A stretch of DNA of 22,393 nt from Sphingomonas sp. (GTDB lineage Bacteria > Pseudomonadota > Alphaproteobacteria > Sphingomonadales > Sphingomonadaceae), in NCBI GenBank assembly GCA_003248865.1, contig QFPK01000031.1, positions 1 through 22,393 of the forward strand. The letters run 5' to 3'. The notes beneath the pieces are model-generated. The model ran no database searches. It was not told where the DNA came from and saw only the letters and a list, made by a program, of their open reading frames with translations. Shown piece after piece: positions 7,909 to 16,079 of the stretch; positions within the stretch are counted from its first letter, which is position 1; each line of letters begins with the position of its first letter. The translations under genes and the position numbers were made by a program.

Positions 7909-8083
7909 GCCCCGCGCAAAGATTGCGGGAGCGGTGCGCGTGATGGGCTTTCGTCCCCTGTAAGTATCTGCCGCCGTCTCTACTACGCCGCCGCGCCACT
8001 GTTGCATCGGACGATTTCCTGTCCCTCTTGATGTGCCCTGACGCCGGGCGGTTGTTCGCCCGGCCCGTTTCAGGGGCTGCTTC
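7909..8083 (+). other. Leader region before trbB with two hairpins
   Basis: These 175 bases between the toxin stop and trbB show no gene. A bulged hairpin directly follows the toxin stop (CCC 7911-7913, GCAA 7916-7919, TTGC 7923-7926, GGG 7927-7929). A second, stronger hairpin is at 8043-8064. AGGGGC at 8071-8076 can serve as ribosome site for trbB. I did not find a convincing promoter. Confidence 0.45.
8043..8064 (+). terminator. Terminator- or attenuator-like hairpin ahead of trbB
   Basis: GCCGGGCG (8043-8050) and CGCCCGGC (8057-8064) form a perfect eight-base, all G/C stem with loop GTTGTT. Only a short CCCGTTT follows, so it is a weak intrinsic terminator at best. Placed 20 bases before trbB and after the toxin-antitoxin module, it could limit read-through into the trb operon or shield its mRNA end. 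Confidence 0.45.
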
Positions 8084-9070
8084 TTGTCCGTCCAACCGAT
8101 CCGATCCGAAGGTTTCACGCGCGGCGCGCGGATGCTGCGCACGGCGCTGGGGCCGTCGATCGCATCCTGGCTCGATGATGCCGCCGTCATCGAGGTGATG
8201 CTGAACCCGGACGGTCGGCTCTGGATCGACCGGCTGGGCGAAGGTATTTCCGACACCGGCATGACAATGGGCGCGGCGGACGGCGAGCGTATCGTTCGCC
8301 TGGTCGCCCACCATGTCGGCGCTGAGGTTCATGCGCGCAGCCCCCGTGTCTCGGCCGAGCTGCCCGAGGGCGGCGAACGGTTCGAGGGACTGCTGCCCCC
8401 GATCGTCGCCGCGCCGGCCTTCGCTATCCGCAAGCCCGCCGTCGCGATCTTCACGCTCGATGACTATGCGGCGGCCGGGATCATGTCATCGGCCGAGGCC
8501 GGCGCGTTGCGCGGGGCCGTGGCGTTGCGCGCCAACATTCTCGTCGCGGGCGGCACCGGCGCCGGCAAGACGACATTGGTCAACGCGCTGCTGGCGGAAG
8601 TGGCGAAGACCGACGACCGCATCGTCCTGATTGAAGACACGCGCGAGTTGCAATGCGCCGCGCCGAACCTCGTCGCCATGCGGACCAAGGATGGCGTCGC
8701 CTCGCTGTCCGATCTTGTCCGATCCTCGCTGCGCCTGCGCCCCGACCGCATCCCCATCGGTGAGGTGCGCGGGTCCGAGGCGCTGGACCTTATCAAAGCC
8801 TGGGGCACCGGCCATCCCGGCGGTGTCGGCACGATCCACGCCGGAACCGCGCTCGGCGCGCTGCGCCGGATGGAGCAGCTTATCCAGGAGGCCGTCGTCA
8901 CGGTCCCGCGTGCGCTGCTCGCCGAGACCATCGACCTGATCGCCGTCCTTGTCCGCGACGGGCACGGCCGGCGCCTCGCCGAACTGGCCCGCGTCAGCGG
9001 GCTGGACCCGGCCACCGGCGACTACCGCCTCAACCCGCTTGCCAACCCCCAGCCCGGAGACCTCAAATGA
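8084..9070 (+). CDS. trbB: TrbB, VirB11-type secretion ATPase
   Basis: This is a 328-residue cytoplasmic hexameric ATPase of the VirB11/PulE class that powers pilus assembly and DNA transfer. After an N-terminal domain with VIEVMLNPDGRLWIDRLGEG (35-54), the ATPase domain shows Walker A GGTGAGKT at 156-163, the Asp box VLIEDTRELQ at 181-190, a Walker B-like RIPIGEVRGSEAL from 222, and the His box GHPGGVGTIHA at 243-253. The start is a TTG at 8084 with AGGGGC just upstream. The next in-frame start, an ATG at 8132, would remove 16 residues that I think belong to the family, so the TTG is preferred but not certain. The stop overlaps trbC as ATGA. Confidence 0.93.
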   Translation: MSVQPIRSEGFTRGARMLRTALGPSIASWLDDAAVIEVMLNPDGRLWIDRLGEGISDTGMTMGAADGERIVRLVAHHVGAEVHARSPRVSAELPEGGERFEGLLPPIVAAPAFAIRKPAVAIFTLDDYAAAGIMSSAEAGALRGAVALRANILVAGGTGAGKTTLVNALLAEVAKTDDRIVLIEDTRELQCAAPNLVAMRTKDGVASLSDLVRSSLRLRPDRIPIGEVRGSEALDLIKAWGTGHPGGVGTIHAGTALGALRRMEQLIQEAVVTVPRALLAETIDLIAVLVRDGHGRRLAELARVSGLDPATGDYRLNPLANPQPGDLK

Positions 9071-9402
9071 TCCATGCCATCCGGCATGGCGCACGTCGCG
9101 CCATGCTCACCGCCACCGCCAGCGTGATCGCACTGACCTTCGCCGTTCCGGCCCATGCCTCGGGATCGTCGATGCCGTGGGAGGCGCCGCTCCAGTCGAT
9201 TCTCGAAAGCATCGAGGGGCCAGTCGCCAAGATCATCGCGGTCATCATCATCATCGTGACCGGCCTGACGCTGGCGTTCGGCGACACGAACGGCGGGTCG
9301 CGGAGAATGATCCAGATCGTGTTCGGCCTGTCGATCGCATTCGCGGCCAGCTCCTTCTTCCTCACCTTCTTCTCGTTCGGCGGCGGGGCGCTGATCGTAT
9401 GA
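9067..9402 (+). CDS. trbC: TrbC, VirB2-type pilin
   Basis: This is a 111-residue prepilin, the main subunit of the mating pilus. A signal peptide covers about residues 1-31 (RHGARR, hydrophobic core, VPAHA cleavage site). Two membrane helices follow, VAKIIAVIIIIVTGLTLAF and IQIVFGLSIAFAASSFFLTF, as expected of VirB2/TrbC pilins. The TraF peptidase encoded upstream probably carries out further maturation, as in RP4. Overlaps of four bases join it to trbB and trbD. Confidence 0.92.
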   Translation: MIHAIRHGARRAMLTATASVIALTFAVPAHASGSSMPWEAPLQSILESIEGPVAKIIAVIIIIVTGLTLAFGDTNGGSRRMIQIVFGLSIAFAASSFFLTFFSFGGGALIV

Positions 9403-9680
9403 GCGGCGCGGCCGATCCCGTCGAGCCGATCCCCGGCTATTTCGCGCCGGTCCACCGGGCGCTGACCGAGCAGATATTGCTCGGCGGCGCCCCGCGCTCG
9501 CTCGCCATCGTCAACGGCACGCTGGCCGGCGCGATCGGCCTCGGCCTGCGCCTCTGGATCGCCGGACTCGCCATTTGGGCGATCGGCCATGTGTTCGCCG
9601 TATGGGCCGCGCGCCGCGATCCGCAATTCGTGGACGTGGCCCGGCGCCATATCCGCTATCCGATGTGGATGCGGCCATGA
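9399..9680 (+). CDS. trbD: TrbD, VirB3-like inner-membrane protein
   Basis: This is a 93-residue protein of the VirB3/TrbD family, an inner-membrane part of the transfer channel that works with TrbE (in some systems the two are fused). Seen here are the N-terminal GYFAPVHRALTEQILLGGAPR, a hydrophobic helix pair from about residue 35 to 69 (LAIVNGTLAGAIGLGLRLW and IAGLAIWAIGHVFAVWAA), and the family-typical end YPMWMRP. The ATG at 9399 overlaps the trbC stop; the frame is open far upstream, but that part is antisense-like noise within trbB/trbC. The stop overlaps the trbE start. Confidence 0.9.
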   Translation: MSGAADPVEPIPGYFAPVHRALTEQILLGGAPRSLAIVNGTLAGAIGLGLRLWIAGLAIWAIGHVFAVWAARRDPQFVDVARRHIRYPMWMRP

Positions 9681-12121
9681 TGTCGCTCCGCGAATATCGC
9701 AACGGGGCGGCCCACCTCGCCGACTTCCTGCCCTGGGCCGCGCTGATCGGCGAAGGTGTCGTCCTCAATAAGGACGGCAGCTTCCAGCGCACGGCCCGTT
9801 TCCGTGGTCCTGATCTCGACAGCGCCACGCCGGCCGAGCTGGTCGCCACCACCGCGCGGCTCAACAATGCGTTGCGCCGTCTCGGCTCCGGCTGGGCGAT
9901 CTTCGTCGAGGCGCAGCGCACGCCCGCGCTCGACTATCCGGAATCCGTGTTTCCCGATCCGGTCTCGGCGCTGGTCGATATGGAGCGCCGCGAGCAATTC
10001 CGTGAGGAAGGGGCGCATTTCGAGAGCGCCTATTATCTGACCCTGCTCTGGATGCCGCCGGCCGAGGACGCCGCTCGCGCTGAAACCTGGCTCTACGAGG
10101 GCCGTTCCGGCACGGGCGTCGATGCTCGGGAATTGCTGGCCAACTTCACCGACCGCAGCGACCTGGTTCTGGGTCTGGTCGAGGGCTTCGTGCCCGAGGT
10201 CCGCTGGCTCGATGACGCCGAGACGCTGACCTATCTGCACAGCACGGTTTCCACCCGGCGCCAGCGCGTCCGCGTGCCGGAAACCCCGATGCACATGGAC
10301 GCGCTTCTCGCCGACGAACCTTTGGCAGGCGGGCTGGAGCCGCGCCTGGGCGACCATCATCTCCGCACGCTCACCGTCTTCGGATTTCCGAGTGTCACCT
10401 TTCCCGGACTGCTCGACGAGCTGAACCGGCTCGCCTTCGCCTATCGCTGGTCCACCCGCGCGATCATGCTCGACAAGACCGACGCGACCAAGCTGCTGAC
10501 CCGAATCCGCCGCCAGTGGTTCGCCAAGCGCAAGAGCGTCGCCGCGATCCTGAAGGAGGTGATGACCAACGAGGCGTCGACGCTGCTCGACAGCGACGCC
10601 TCCAACAAGGCCGCCGATGCCGACACCGCCCTGCAGGAGCTGGGCGCGGACTATGCCGGTATGGCCTATGTCACCGCGACGGTGACGGTATGGGACCGCG
10701 ATCCCGCCATCGCCGCCGAGAAGCTGCGGCTGGTCGAGAAGGTCATCCAGGGCCGCGACTTCACCGTGATCCCCGAGGGGATGAACGCGATCGAGGCGTG
10801 GCTGGGGAGTCTCCCCGGCCACACCTACGCCAATGTTCGGCAGCCGCCGATCTCCACGCTCAATCTCGCCCACCTGATTCCCCTGTCAGCGGTATGGGCG
10901 GGGCCGGAACGGGACGAGCACTTCGGGTCGCCCCCCTTGCTCTATGGCAAGACCGAGGGAAGCACCCCGTTCCGGTTTTCCCTTCATGTCGGCGATGTCG
11001 GCCACACGCTGATCGTCGGGCCGACCGGCGCGGGCAAGTCCGTCCTGCTCGCGCTGATGGCGATGCAGTTTCGCCGCTACGAGGGCGCGCAGGTCTTCGC
11101 CTTCGACTTCGGCGGCTCGATCCGCGCCGCCGCGCTCGGCATGGGCGGCGACTGGCAGGATTTGGGCGGTGGGCTGTCCGATGAGGACGCGACCGTTGCC
11201 ATGCAGCCGCTCGCCCGGATCGACGAGGCGGCCGAACGCGCCTGGGCGGCCGAATGGCTGGCCGCCATCCTCGACACCGAGAACGTCACCGTCGATCCGC
11301 AGGCAAAGGAGCATATCTGGACGGCGCTGACTTCGCTCGCCAGTGCGCCGCCCGCCGAACGCACGCTGACCGGCCTCGCCGTCCTGCTCCAGAGCCAGGA
11401 GCTGAAGCAGGCGCTCGCGCCCTGGTGCGTCGGCGGTCCCTGGGGGCGGTTGCTCGACGCCGAATCCGAGCGGCTGGGCGAAGCGGCGATCCAGGCGTTC
11501 GAGACAGAAGGGCTGATGGAAGGCGACGCGGCGCCCGCCGTCCTGTCCTACCTGTTCCACCGCATCGGCGGCCGGCTCGATGGCAGTCCGACGCTCATCA
11601 TCATCGACGAAGGCTGGCTCGCGCTCAAATCGCCCGCGTTCGCCAAGCAGCTATCCGAGTGGCTGGTGACGCTGCGCAAGAAGAACGCCAGCGTCGTCTT
11701 CGCCACCCAATCGCTCGCGCAGATCAAGGACAGCGCCGTCGCGCCCGCGATCGTGGAAAGCTGCCAGACGCGCATCCTGCTCCCCAACGAGCGTGCCGTC
11801 GAGCCGCAGATCGCGGAGATATACGAACGCTTCGGGCTCAACGCCCGCCAGATCGAAATCCTCAGCCGGGCGACGCCCAAGCGCGACTATTACTGCCAGT
11901 CCCGGCGAGGAAACCGCCTGTTCGAACTGGGGCTGGGCGAGGTCGCGCTGGCCTTCGCCGCCGCCTCGGCCAAGACCGATCAGCTCGCCATCGCCGACAT
12001 CATCGCCGTCCACGGCCAGGCCGCGTTCGCCGCGCAATGGCTGCGGCATCGCGGGCTCGCTTGGGCGGCCGACCTTCTTCCCCCCGATCCCGATCAATCG
12101 CAGCAGGAGTTTCCCCTATGA
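9677..12121 (+). CDS. trbE: TrbE, VirB4-type ATPase
   Basis: This is an 814-residue inner-membrane-associated ATPase, the largest and most conserved channel motor of type IV secretion. The N-terminal CagE/TrbE/VirB4 domain runs to about residue 420. The ATPase part has Walker A GPTGAGKS at 448-455, FAFDFGGS near 474-481, and Walker B TLIIIDEGW at 639-647, followed by RKKNASVVFATQSLAQI, the sensor region. I chose the ATG at 9677 (MMSLREYRNGAAHLADFLPW), which overlaps the trbD stop; the adjacent second ATG at 9680 is also possible. The length is normal for the family and I see no break. The stop overlaps trbJ as ATGA. Confidence 0.95.
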   Translation: MMSLREYRNGAAHLADFLPWAALIGEGVVLNKDGSFQRTARFRGPDLDSATPAELVATTARLNNALRRLGSGWAIFVEAQRTPALDYPESVFPDPVSALVDMERREQFREEGAHFESAYYLTLLWMPPAEDAARAETWLYEGRSGTGVDARELLANFTDRSDLVLGLVEGFVPEVRWLDDAETLTYLHSTVSTRRQRVRVPETPMHMDALLADEPLAGGLEPRLGDHHLRTLTVFGFPSVTFPGLLDELNRLAFAYRWSTRAIMLDKTDATKLLTRIRRQWFAKRKSVAAILKEVMTNEASTLLDSDASNKAADADTALQELGADYAGMAYVTATVTVWDRDPAIAAEKLRLVEKVIQGRDFTVIPEGMNAIEAWLGSLPGHTYANVRQPPISTLNLAHLIPLSAVWAGPERDEHFGSPPLLYGKTEGSTPFRFSLHVGDVGHTLIVGPTGAGKSVLLALMAMQFRRYEGAQVFAFDFGGSIRAAALGMGGDWQDLGGGLSDEDATVAMQPLARIDEAAERAWAAEWLAAILDTENVTVDPQAKEHIWTALTSLASAPPAERTLTGLAVLLQSQELKQALAPWCVGGPWGRLLDAESERLGEAAIQAFETEGLMEGDAAPAVLSYLFHRIGGRLDGSPTLIIIDEGWLALKSPAFAKQLSEWLVTLRKKNASVVFATQSLAQIKDSAVAPAIVESCQTRILLPNERAVEPQIAEIYERFGLNARQIEILSRATPKRDYYCQSRRGNRLFELGLGEVALAFAAASAKTDQLAIADIIAVHGQAAFAAQWLRHRGLAWAADLLPPDPDQSQQEFPL

Positions 12122-12837
12122 CCCGCTTCCCCCTGCGCCGCGCCATCCTGGCCGGCGTCCTCGCCAGCGCGGCAATCGTGCCCGTCGTCGCGCCGATGCC
12201 GGCCTACGCGCAGTTCGGCGGTATCGTCTATGACCCGACCAACTATGCTTCCAACGTCTTGCAGGCGGCCCGCGCGCTCCAGCAGATCAACAACCAGATT
12301 CAGCAAATCCAGAACCAGGCGACCAGCCTCATCAACGAGGCGCGCAACCTCGCATCGCTGCCGTTCAGCTCGCTCCAGCAGTTGCAGCAACAGGTGCAGC
12401 GCACGCAGCAGCTTCTCGGGGAAGCGCAACGCATCGCCTATGATGTGCAGAATATCCAGCAGGCGTTCACCGACCGCTACAAGGGCGCTGGCGTAACCGG
12501 CGACCATGCCCGGATGGTCGCGAACGCGAACGCCCGCTGGGAGGATAGCGTGGGCGCGCTGGAGGACGCGCTGCGCGTGCAGGCGGGCGTCGTCGGCAAC
12601 ATCGACGGCGCCCGCACCACGATGGACAGCCTCGTTTCGGCCAGCCAGTCGGCGACCGGCGCGCTCCAGGCGACACAGGCGGGCAACCAGCTCCTCGCCC
12701 TGCAATCGCAGCAACTCGCCGACCTTACCGCCGCCGTCGCTGCGCAGGGCCGGGCGCAGGCGCTTGAATCCGCGCGCAACGCGGCCGTCGAGGCCGAGGC
12801 GCGCGAACGCTTCCGCCGGTTCCGCAACCGCGACTGA
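12118..12837 (+). CDS. trbJ: TrbJ, VirB5-like pilus-associated protein
   Basis: This 239-residue secreted protein is the VirB5 equivalent, thought to sit at the pilus tip and contact the recipient. A signal peptide ends at about AYA (29-31). The mature part starts QFGGIVYDPTNYASNVLQAARALQQINNQIQ in short blocks typical of TrbJ. It is strongly Gln-rich and helical (residues about 55-110), then has a second helical part with RWEDSVGALEDALRVQ. The ATG at 12118 overlaps the trbE stop and gives the signal peptide. The next gene begins one base after its stop. Confidence 0.92.
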   Translation: MTRFPLRRAILAGVLASAAIVPVVAPMPAYAQFGGIVYDPTNYASNVLQAARALQQINNQIQQIQNQATSLINEARNLASLPFSSLQQLQQQVQRTQQLLGEAQRIAYDVQNIQQAFTDRYKGAGVTGDHARMVANANARWEDSVGALEDALRVQAGVVGNIDGARTTMDSLVSASQSATGALQATQAGNQLLALQSQQLADLTAAVAAQGRAQALESARNAAVEAEARERFRRFRNRD

Positions 12838-12838
12838 C

Positions 12839-13081
12839 ATGAGCCGCACCATGAAGATCGCGGGCGGCGCGGCGCTCGCCGGCATGATGATGACGGTAGC
12901 GATCGTATCGGCGTCGCAGCGTCCTGCACCGGCCGCATCGCCGCCGGCCGCGCGCGAAAGCGCGGCTGACCCGATCACCGCCGATATGCGCCGCTGCCGC
13001 ACGCTCACCATGCCCGACAGCGGCTGCGAAGCCGCATGGGAGGCCAAGCGCCGCCGCTTCTTCGGCAAGGACGAACAGTGA
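12839..13081 (+). CDS. TrbK-alt, putative entry exclusion protein
   Basis: This is an 80-residue small protein in the trbK position. It has an N-terminal hydrophobic segment (KIAGGAALAGMMMTVAIVSAS, about residues 5-25) and a short periplasmic part with two cysteines in RRCRTLTMPDSGCEAAWEAKRRRFF. That Cys-rich C-terminal motif is what I recall of the family called putative entry exclusion protein TrbK-alt. Entry exclusion would stop a cell already holding the element from receiving a second copy. No lipobox is seen, unlike RP4 TrbK. The stop shares one base with the trbL start (TGATG). The family call is good, the function is by analogy. Confidence 0.8.
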   Translation: MSRTMKIAGGAALAGMMMTVAIVSASQRPAPAASPPAARESAADPITADMRRCRTLTMPDSGCEAAWEAKRRRFFGKDEQ

Positions 13082-14388
13082 TGGAAGACACCGGCGTCAT
13101 CGACACCTTTTTCGGTGTCTTCTCCAGCTACATAGATTCGGGTTTCGGTCTGCTCGGCGGCGAGGTCGGATTCCTGTCCACGACGCTCATTGCGATCGAC
13201 GTGACGATCGCGGCCCTGTTTTGGGCGTGGGGTGCCGACGAGGACGTGATCCAGCGCCTCGTGAAGAAGACGCTCTACATCGGCGCCTTCGCCTTCATCA
13301 TCGGCAATTTCCAGTCGCTTGCGACCATCGTGTTCGAGAGCTTCGCGGGGCTGGGGCTCAAAGCGAGTGGTGACGCCCTCAGCCTCGCGGAGTTCATGAA
13401 GCCCGGCAGCGTCGCGGCGACCGGCCTTGACGCCGGAGCGCCGCTGCTCGACGCGACCGAGGACTTGATGGGGCCAGTCGGCCTGTTCGCCAACTTCGCG
13501 CAGATTCTCATCCTGCTCGTGGCGTGGCTGATCGTCGTCCTCGCGTTTTTCATCATCGCCGTGCAGGTCTTCATCGTCCTGATCGAGTTCAAGCTGGTGA
13601 CGTTGGCGGGGTTCGTGCTGCTACCCTTCGCCTTCTTCAACAAGACCGCCTTCATGGCTGAGAAGGTGCTCGGCCATATCGTCTCGACCGGCATCAAGGT
13701 GCTGGTCCTGGCGGTCATCACCGGGATCGGCACCACTCTGTTCAGCCAGTTCACCGATACGGCCGTCGTGGTCGAGCCGGATATGGAGCAGGTCATGGCG
13801 ATCGCGCTCGCGGCGCTGACCTTGCTCGGCCTCGCCATCTTCGGCCCGTCCATCGCCAATGGGATCGTCTCGGGCGGGCCGGCGCTCGGCGCGGGCGCCG
13901 CGGCCGGAACCGCGCTCGCCGCGGGCGGCGCGTTGGTTGGAGGCGCAGCCGCAGCCCGTCTGGGCGCTGGCGCCGCAGCGGGCGCTATCGCCGGAACGGC
14001 CAAGGGTGCAGCGTTCACATCTGGCGCAGCATCGAGCGCCTATGCGCTGGGGTCAGCAGGCAAAACCGGCGCAGCGGCCGTCGCTGGTGGCGTGGGTGGC
14101 GTCGGCAAGGCAGCGGTTGGCGCTGCCATGTCACCGCTGCGCAAGGCCGCCGCATCCTTGAAGGACAGCCATCGCTCGGGCGCGCGCGCGGCCGTTACCG
14201 CGACAGGCGGCACGATCGCCGGAGGCGCGGCGCCGTCTCCCGCATCGTCCGATGCTCCACCCGCCTGGGCGGCCGCCATGAAGCAACGTCAGACCATGAC
14301 CCACGGCGCCACCGTCGCCGCCCATACGCTGCGCGGCGGCGACGGCGGAGGCGGCGGCGCGTCGGTCGATCTCAGCCAGAAGGACTAA
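13081..14388 (+). CDS. trbL: TrbL, VirB6-like polytopic membrane protein
   Basis: This is a 435-residue channel protein of the TrbL/VirB6 family. Several hydrophobic segments can be read between residues about 30 and 260 (for example FLSTTLIAIDVTIAALFWAW, ILILLVAWLIVVLAFFIIAV and IALAALTLLGLAIFG). From residue 261 to about 350 the protein is almost only Gly, Ala and Val, then comes a polar tail ending GGDGGGGGASVDLSQKD. A Gly/Ala-rich C terminus is common in TrbL. The ATG at 13081 was chosen because it overlaps the trbK-alt stop and starts MEDTGVIDTFFGVFSSY, typical of the family. trbF starts six bases after its stop. Confidence 0.93.
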   Translation: MEDTGVIDTFFGVFSSYIDSGFGLLGGEVGFLSTTLIAIDVTIAALFWAWGADEDVIQRLVKKTLYIGAFAFIIGNFQSLATIVFESFAGLGLKASGDALSLAEFMKPGSVAATGLDAGAPLLDATEDLMGPVGLFANFAQILILLVAWLIVVLAFFIIAVQVFIVLIEFKLVTLAGFVLLPFAFFNKTAFMAEKVLGHIVSTGIKVLVLAVITGIGTTLFSQFTDTAVVVEPDMEQVMAIALAALTLLGLAIFGPSIANGIVSGGPALGAGAAAGTALAAGGALVGGAAAARLGAGAAAGAIAGTAKGAAFTSGAASSAYALGSAGKTGAAAVAGGVGGVGKAAVGAAMSPLRKAAASLKDSHRSGARAAVTATGGTIAGGAAPSPASSDAPPAWAAAMKQRQTMTHGATVAAHTLRGGDGGGGGASVDLSQKD

Positions 14389-14394
14389 CCGCCC

Positions 14395-15078
14395 ATGTTT
14401 CGACGCCCCACGATCCGCTACGGCCAGACCCCCGAGCCCGTCACCCCCTATCAGCGCGCGGCGCAGGTCTGGGACGACCGCATGGGCTCTGCCCGCGTGC
14501 AGGCGAAGAATTGGCGCCTTGCCTTCTTCGCCGCGCTGGCCATGTCCGGCGGGCTCGCCGCCGGTCTGGTCTGGCAATCGGCGCGAGGAACGATCGTGCC
14601 CTGGGTGGTGCAGGTGGACAAGCTGGGCGAGGCGCAGGCCGTCGCACCGGCCGAAGCGGGCTACCGGCCGACCGATCCGCAGATCGCATTCCACCTGGCC
14701 CGCTTCATCGAGCAGGTCAGGAGCATCCCGGCCGATCCCATCATTGTCCGCCAGAACTGGCTGCGCGCCTATGATTTCACCTCCGACAAGGGCGCGCTTG
14801 CGCTCAATGACTATGCCCGCGCCAATGACCCGTTCGCCAATGTCGGGCGGGTGCAAGTCGCGGTGGACGTGTCGAGCGTGATCCGCGCCTCCGGCGACAG
14901 CTTCCGCGTCGCCTGGACCGAGCGGCGCTATCAGGATGGCAGCCTCGCCGAGACGACGCGCTGGTCGGCGATCCTCACCATTGCCGTGCAGACCCCGCGC
15001 ACGCCCGACGCCCTGCGCAAGAACCCGCTCGGCCTGTTCGTCAACGCAATCAACTGGTCGAAGGAGCTGGCCCAATGA
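14395..15078 (+). CDS. trbF: TrbF, VirB8-like protein
   Basis: This is a 227-residue bitopic inner-membrane protein, the VirB8 equivalent that nucleates channel assembly. A cytoplasmic N terminus (FRRPTIRYGQTPEPVTPYQRAAQVWDDR in two adjoining blocks) is followed by one membrane helix at about 42-60. The periplasmic VirB8 domain follows with IVPWVVQVDKLGEAQAV, FIEQVRSIPADPIIVRQNW, VDVSSVIRASGDSFRVAWTE and the end NPLGLFVNAINWSKEL. AAGGA near the end of trbL can serve as ribosome site. The stop overlaps trbG by four bases. Confidence 0.94.
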   Translation: MFRRPTIRYGQTPEPVTPYQRAAQVWDDRMGSARVQAKNWRLAFFAALAMSGGLAAGLVWQSARGTIVPWVVQVDKLGEAQAVAPAEAGYRPTDPQIAFHLARFIEQVRSIPADPIIVRQNWLRAYDFTSDKGALALNDYARANDPFANVGRVQVAVDVSSVIRASGDSFRVAWTERRYQDGSLAETTRWSAILTIAVQTPRTPDALRKNPLGLFVNAINWSKELAQ

Positions 15079-16079
15079 GACATTCCCGATTCCGCAAGGC
15101 CGCCATGCCGGTCCTGCTCATCTCCGCGTCCACGCTCGGCGCCTGCGCCACCACCTCGGCTAAGACGGCCAACGCGCCGCCCACCGAAATCGCCGCGACG
15201 CCAGCCCCCGAACCGCCGCGCCCCGTCGAGGTGGTGACGATCCCCGAGCCTTTGCCGCTGCCCGGCCAGTTGAAGCCGGTCCCGGCCGATGCGCGGCCGT
15301 CCGAACCCGCCGATCCGCGCCAGCGCGTCGGCGTGGCCAACGCCGCCGCTCGCGTCCAGCCCTCCCGCGACGGCTATGTGAACGCCATCCAGCAATATCC
15401 CTGGGCCGAAGGTGCGCTCTATCAGGTCTATACCGCGCCCGGCCAGGTGACGGACATCGCCTTGCAGGAAGGCGAGCAGCTTGTCGGCGCCGGGCCGGTC
15501 GCGGCGGGCGACACCGTGCGCTGGATCATCGGTGACACGGTAAGCGGCGCCGGCCCCACGGCGCGCGTCCATATCCTCGTGAAGCCTACCCGACCCGACA
15601 TCGGCACAAACCTGGTCATCAACACCTCGCGGCGCACCTATCACATCGAACTGCGCGCGACGGCTTCGACCTATATGGCGTCGGTGAGCTGGACCTATCC
15701 GCAGGATCGCCTCATCGCGCTGCGCGGCGCCAATGCCGCCGCCGCATCAGTCGCGCCGATCGCTACCGGCCTCGACATCGCCGCGCTCGATTTCCGCTAT
15801 CGGATCGAAGGCGACCGCGTGGCCTGGCGTCCGGCCCGCGCGTTCGACGACGGCCGGCAGGTCTTCATCGAGTTCGCGGCCGAGATCTCGCAAGGCGAGA
15901 TGCCGCCGCTGTTCGTGACGGGCGCGGCCGGCGACGCCGAACTGGTCAACTACCGCGTCCAGGGCCGCTACATGGTGGTGGACCGACTGTTCGCCAGCGC
16001 CGAACTGCGCCTGGGCGACCGGCGCACCGAGCGGCGCGTGCGTATCCTGCGCGACGAAGCACGCGGGGGGCGGCCGTGA
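15075..16079 (+). CDS. trbG: TrbG, VirB9-like outer-membrane channel protein with lipobox
   Basis: This is a 334-residue VirB9/CagX-family protein that builds the outer-membrane core ring with TrbI. The signal peptide ends in a lipobox LGAC with Cys24, so the protein is probably a lipoprotein. A Pro-rich linker follows, then the VirB9 domain with YPWAEGALYQVYTAPGQVTDI, WIIGDTVSGAG, HILVKPTRPDIGTNLVI and the C-terminal NYRVQGRYMVVDRLFASAEL block. No trbH (VirB7-like lipoprotein) gene was found in this cluster, so the lipid anchor on TrbG itself may take that role; this is inference. The start and stop overlap trbF and trbI. Confidence 0.94.
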   Translation: MRHSRFRKAAMPVLLISASTLGACATTSAKTANAPPTEIAATPAPEPPRPVEVVTIPEPLPLPGQLKPVPADARPSEPADPRQRVGVANAAARVQPSRDGYVNAIQQYPWAEGALYQVYTAPGQVTDIALQEGEQLVGAGPVAAGDTVRWIIGDTVSGAGPTARVHILVKPTRPDIGTNLVINTSRRTYHIELRATASTYMASVSWTYPQDRLIALRGANAAAASVAPIATGLDIAALDFRYRIEGDRVAWRPARAFDDGRQVFIEFAAEISQGEMPPLFVTGAAGDAELVNYRVQGRYMVVDRLFASAELRLGDRRTERRVRILRDEARGGRP

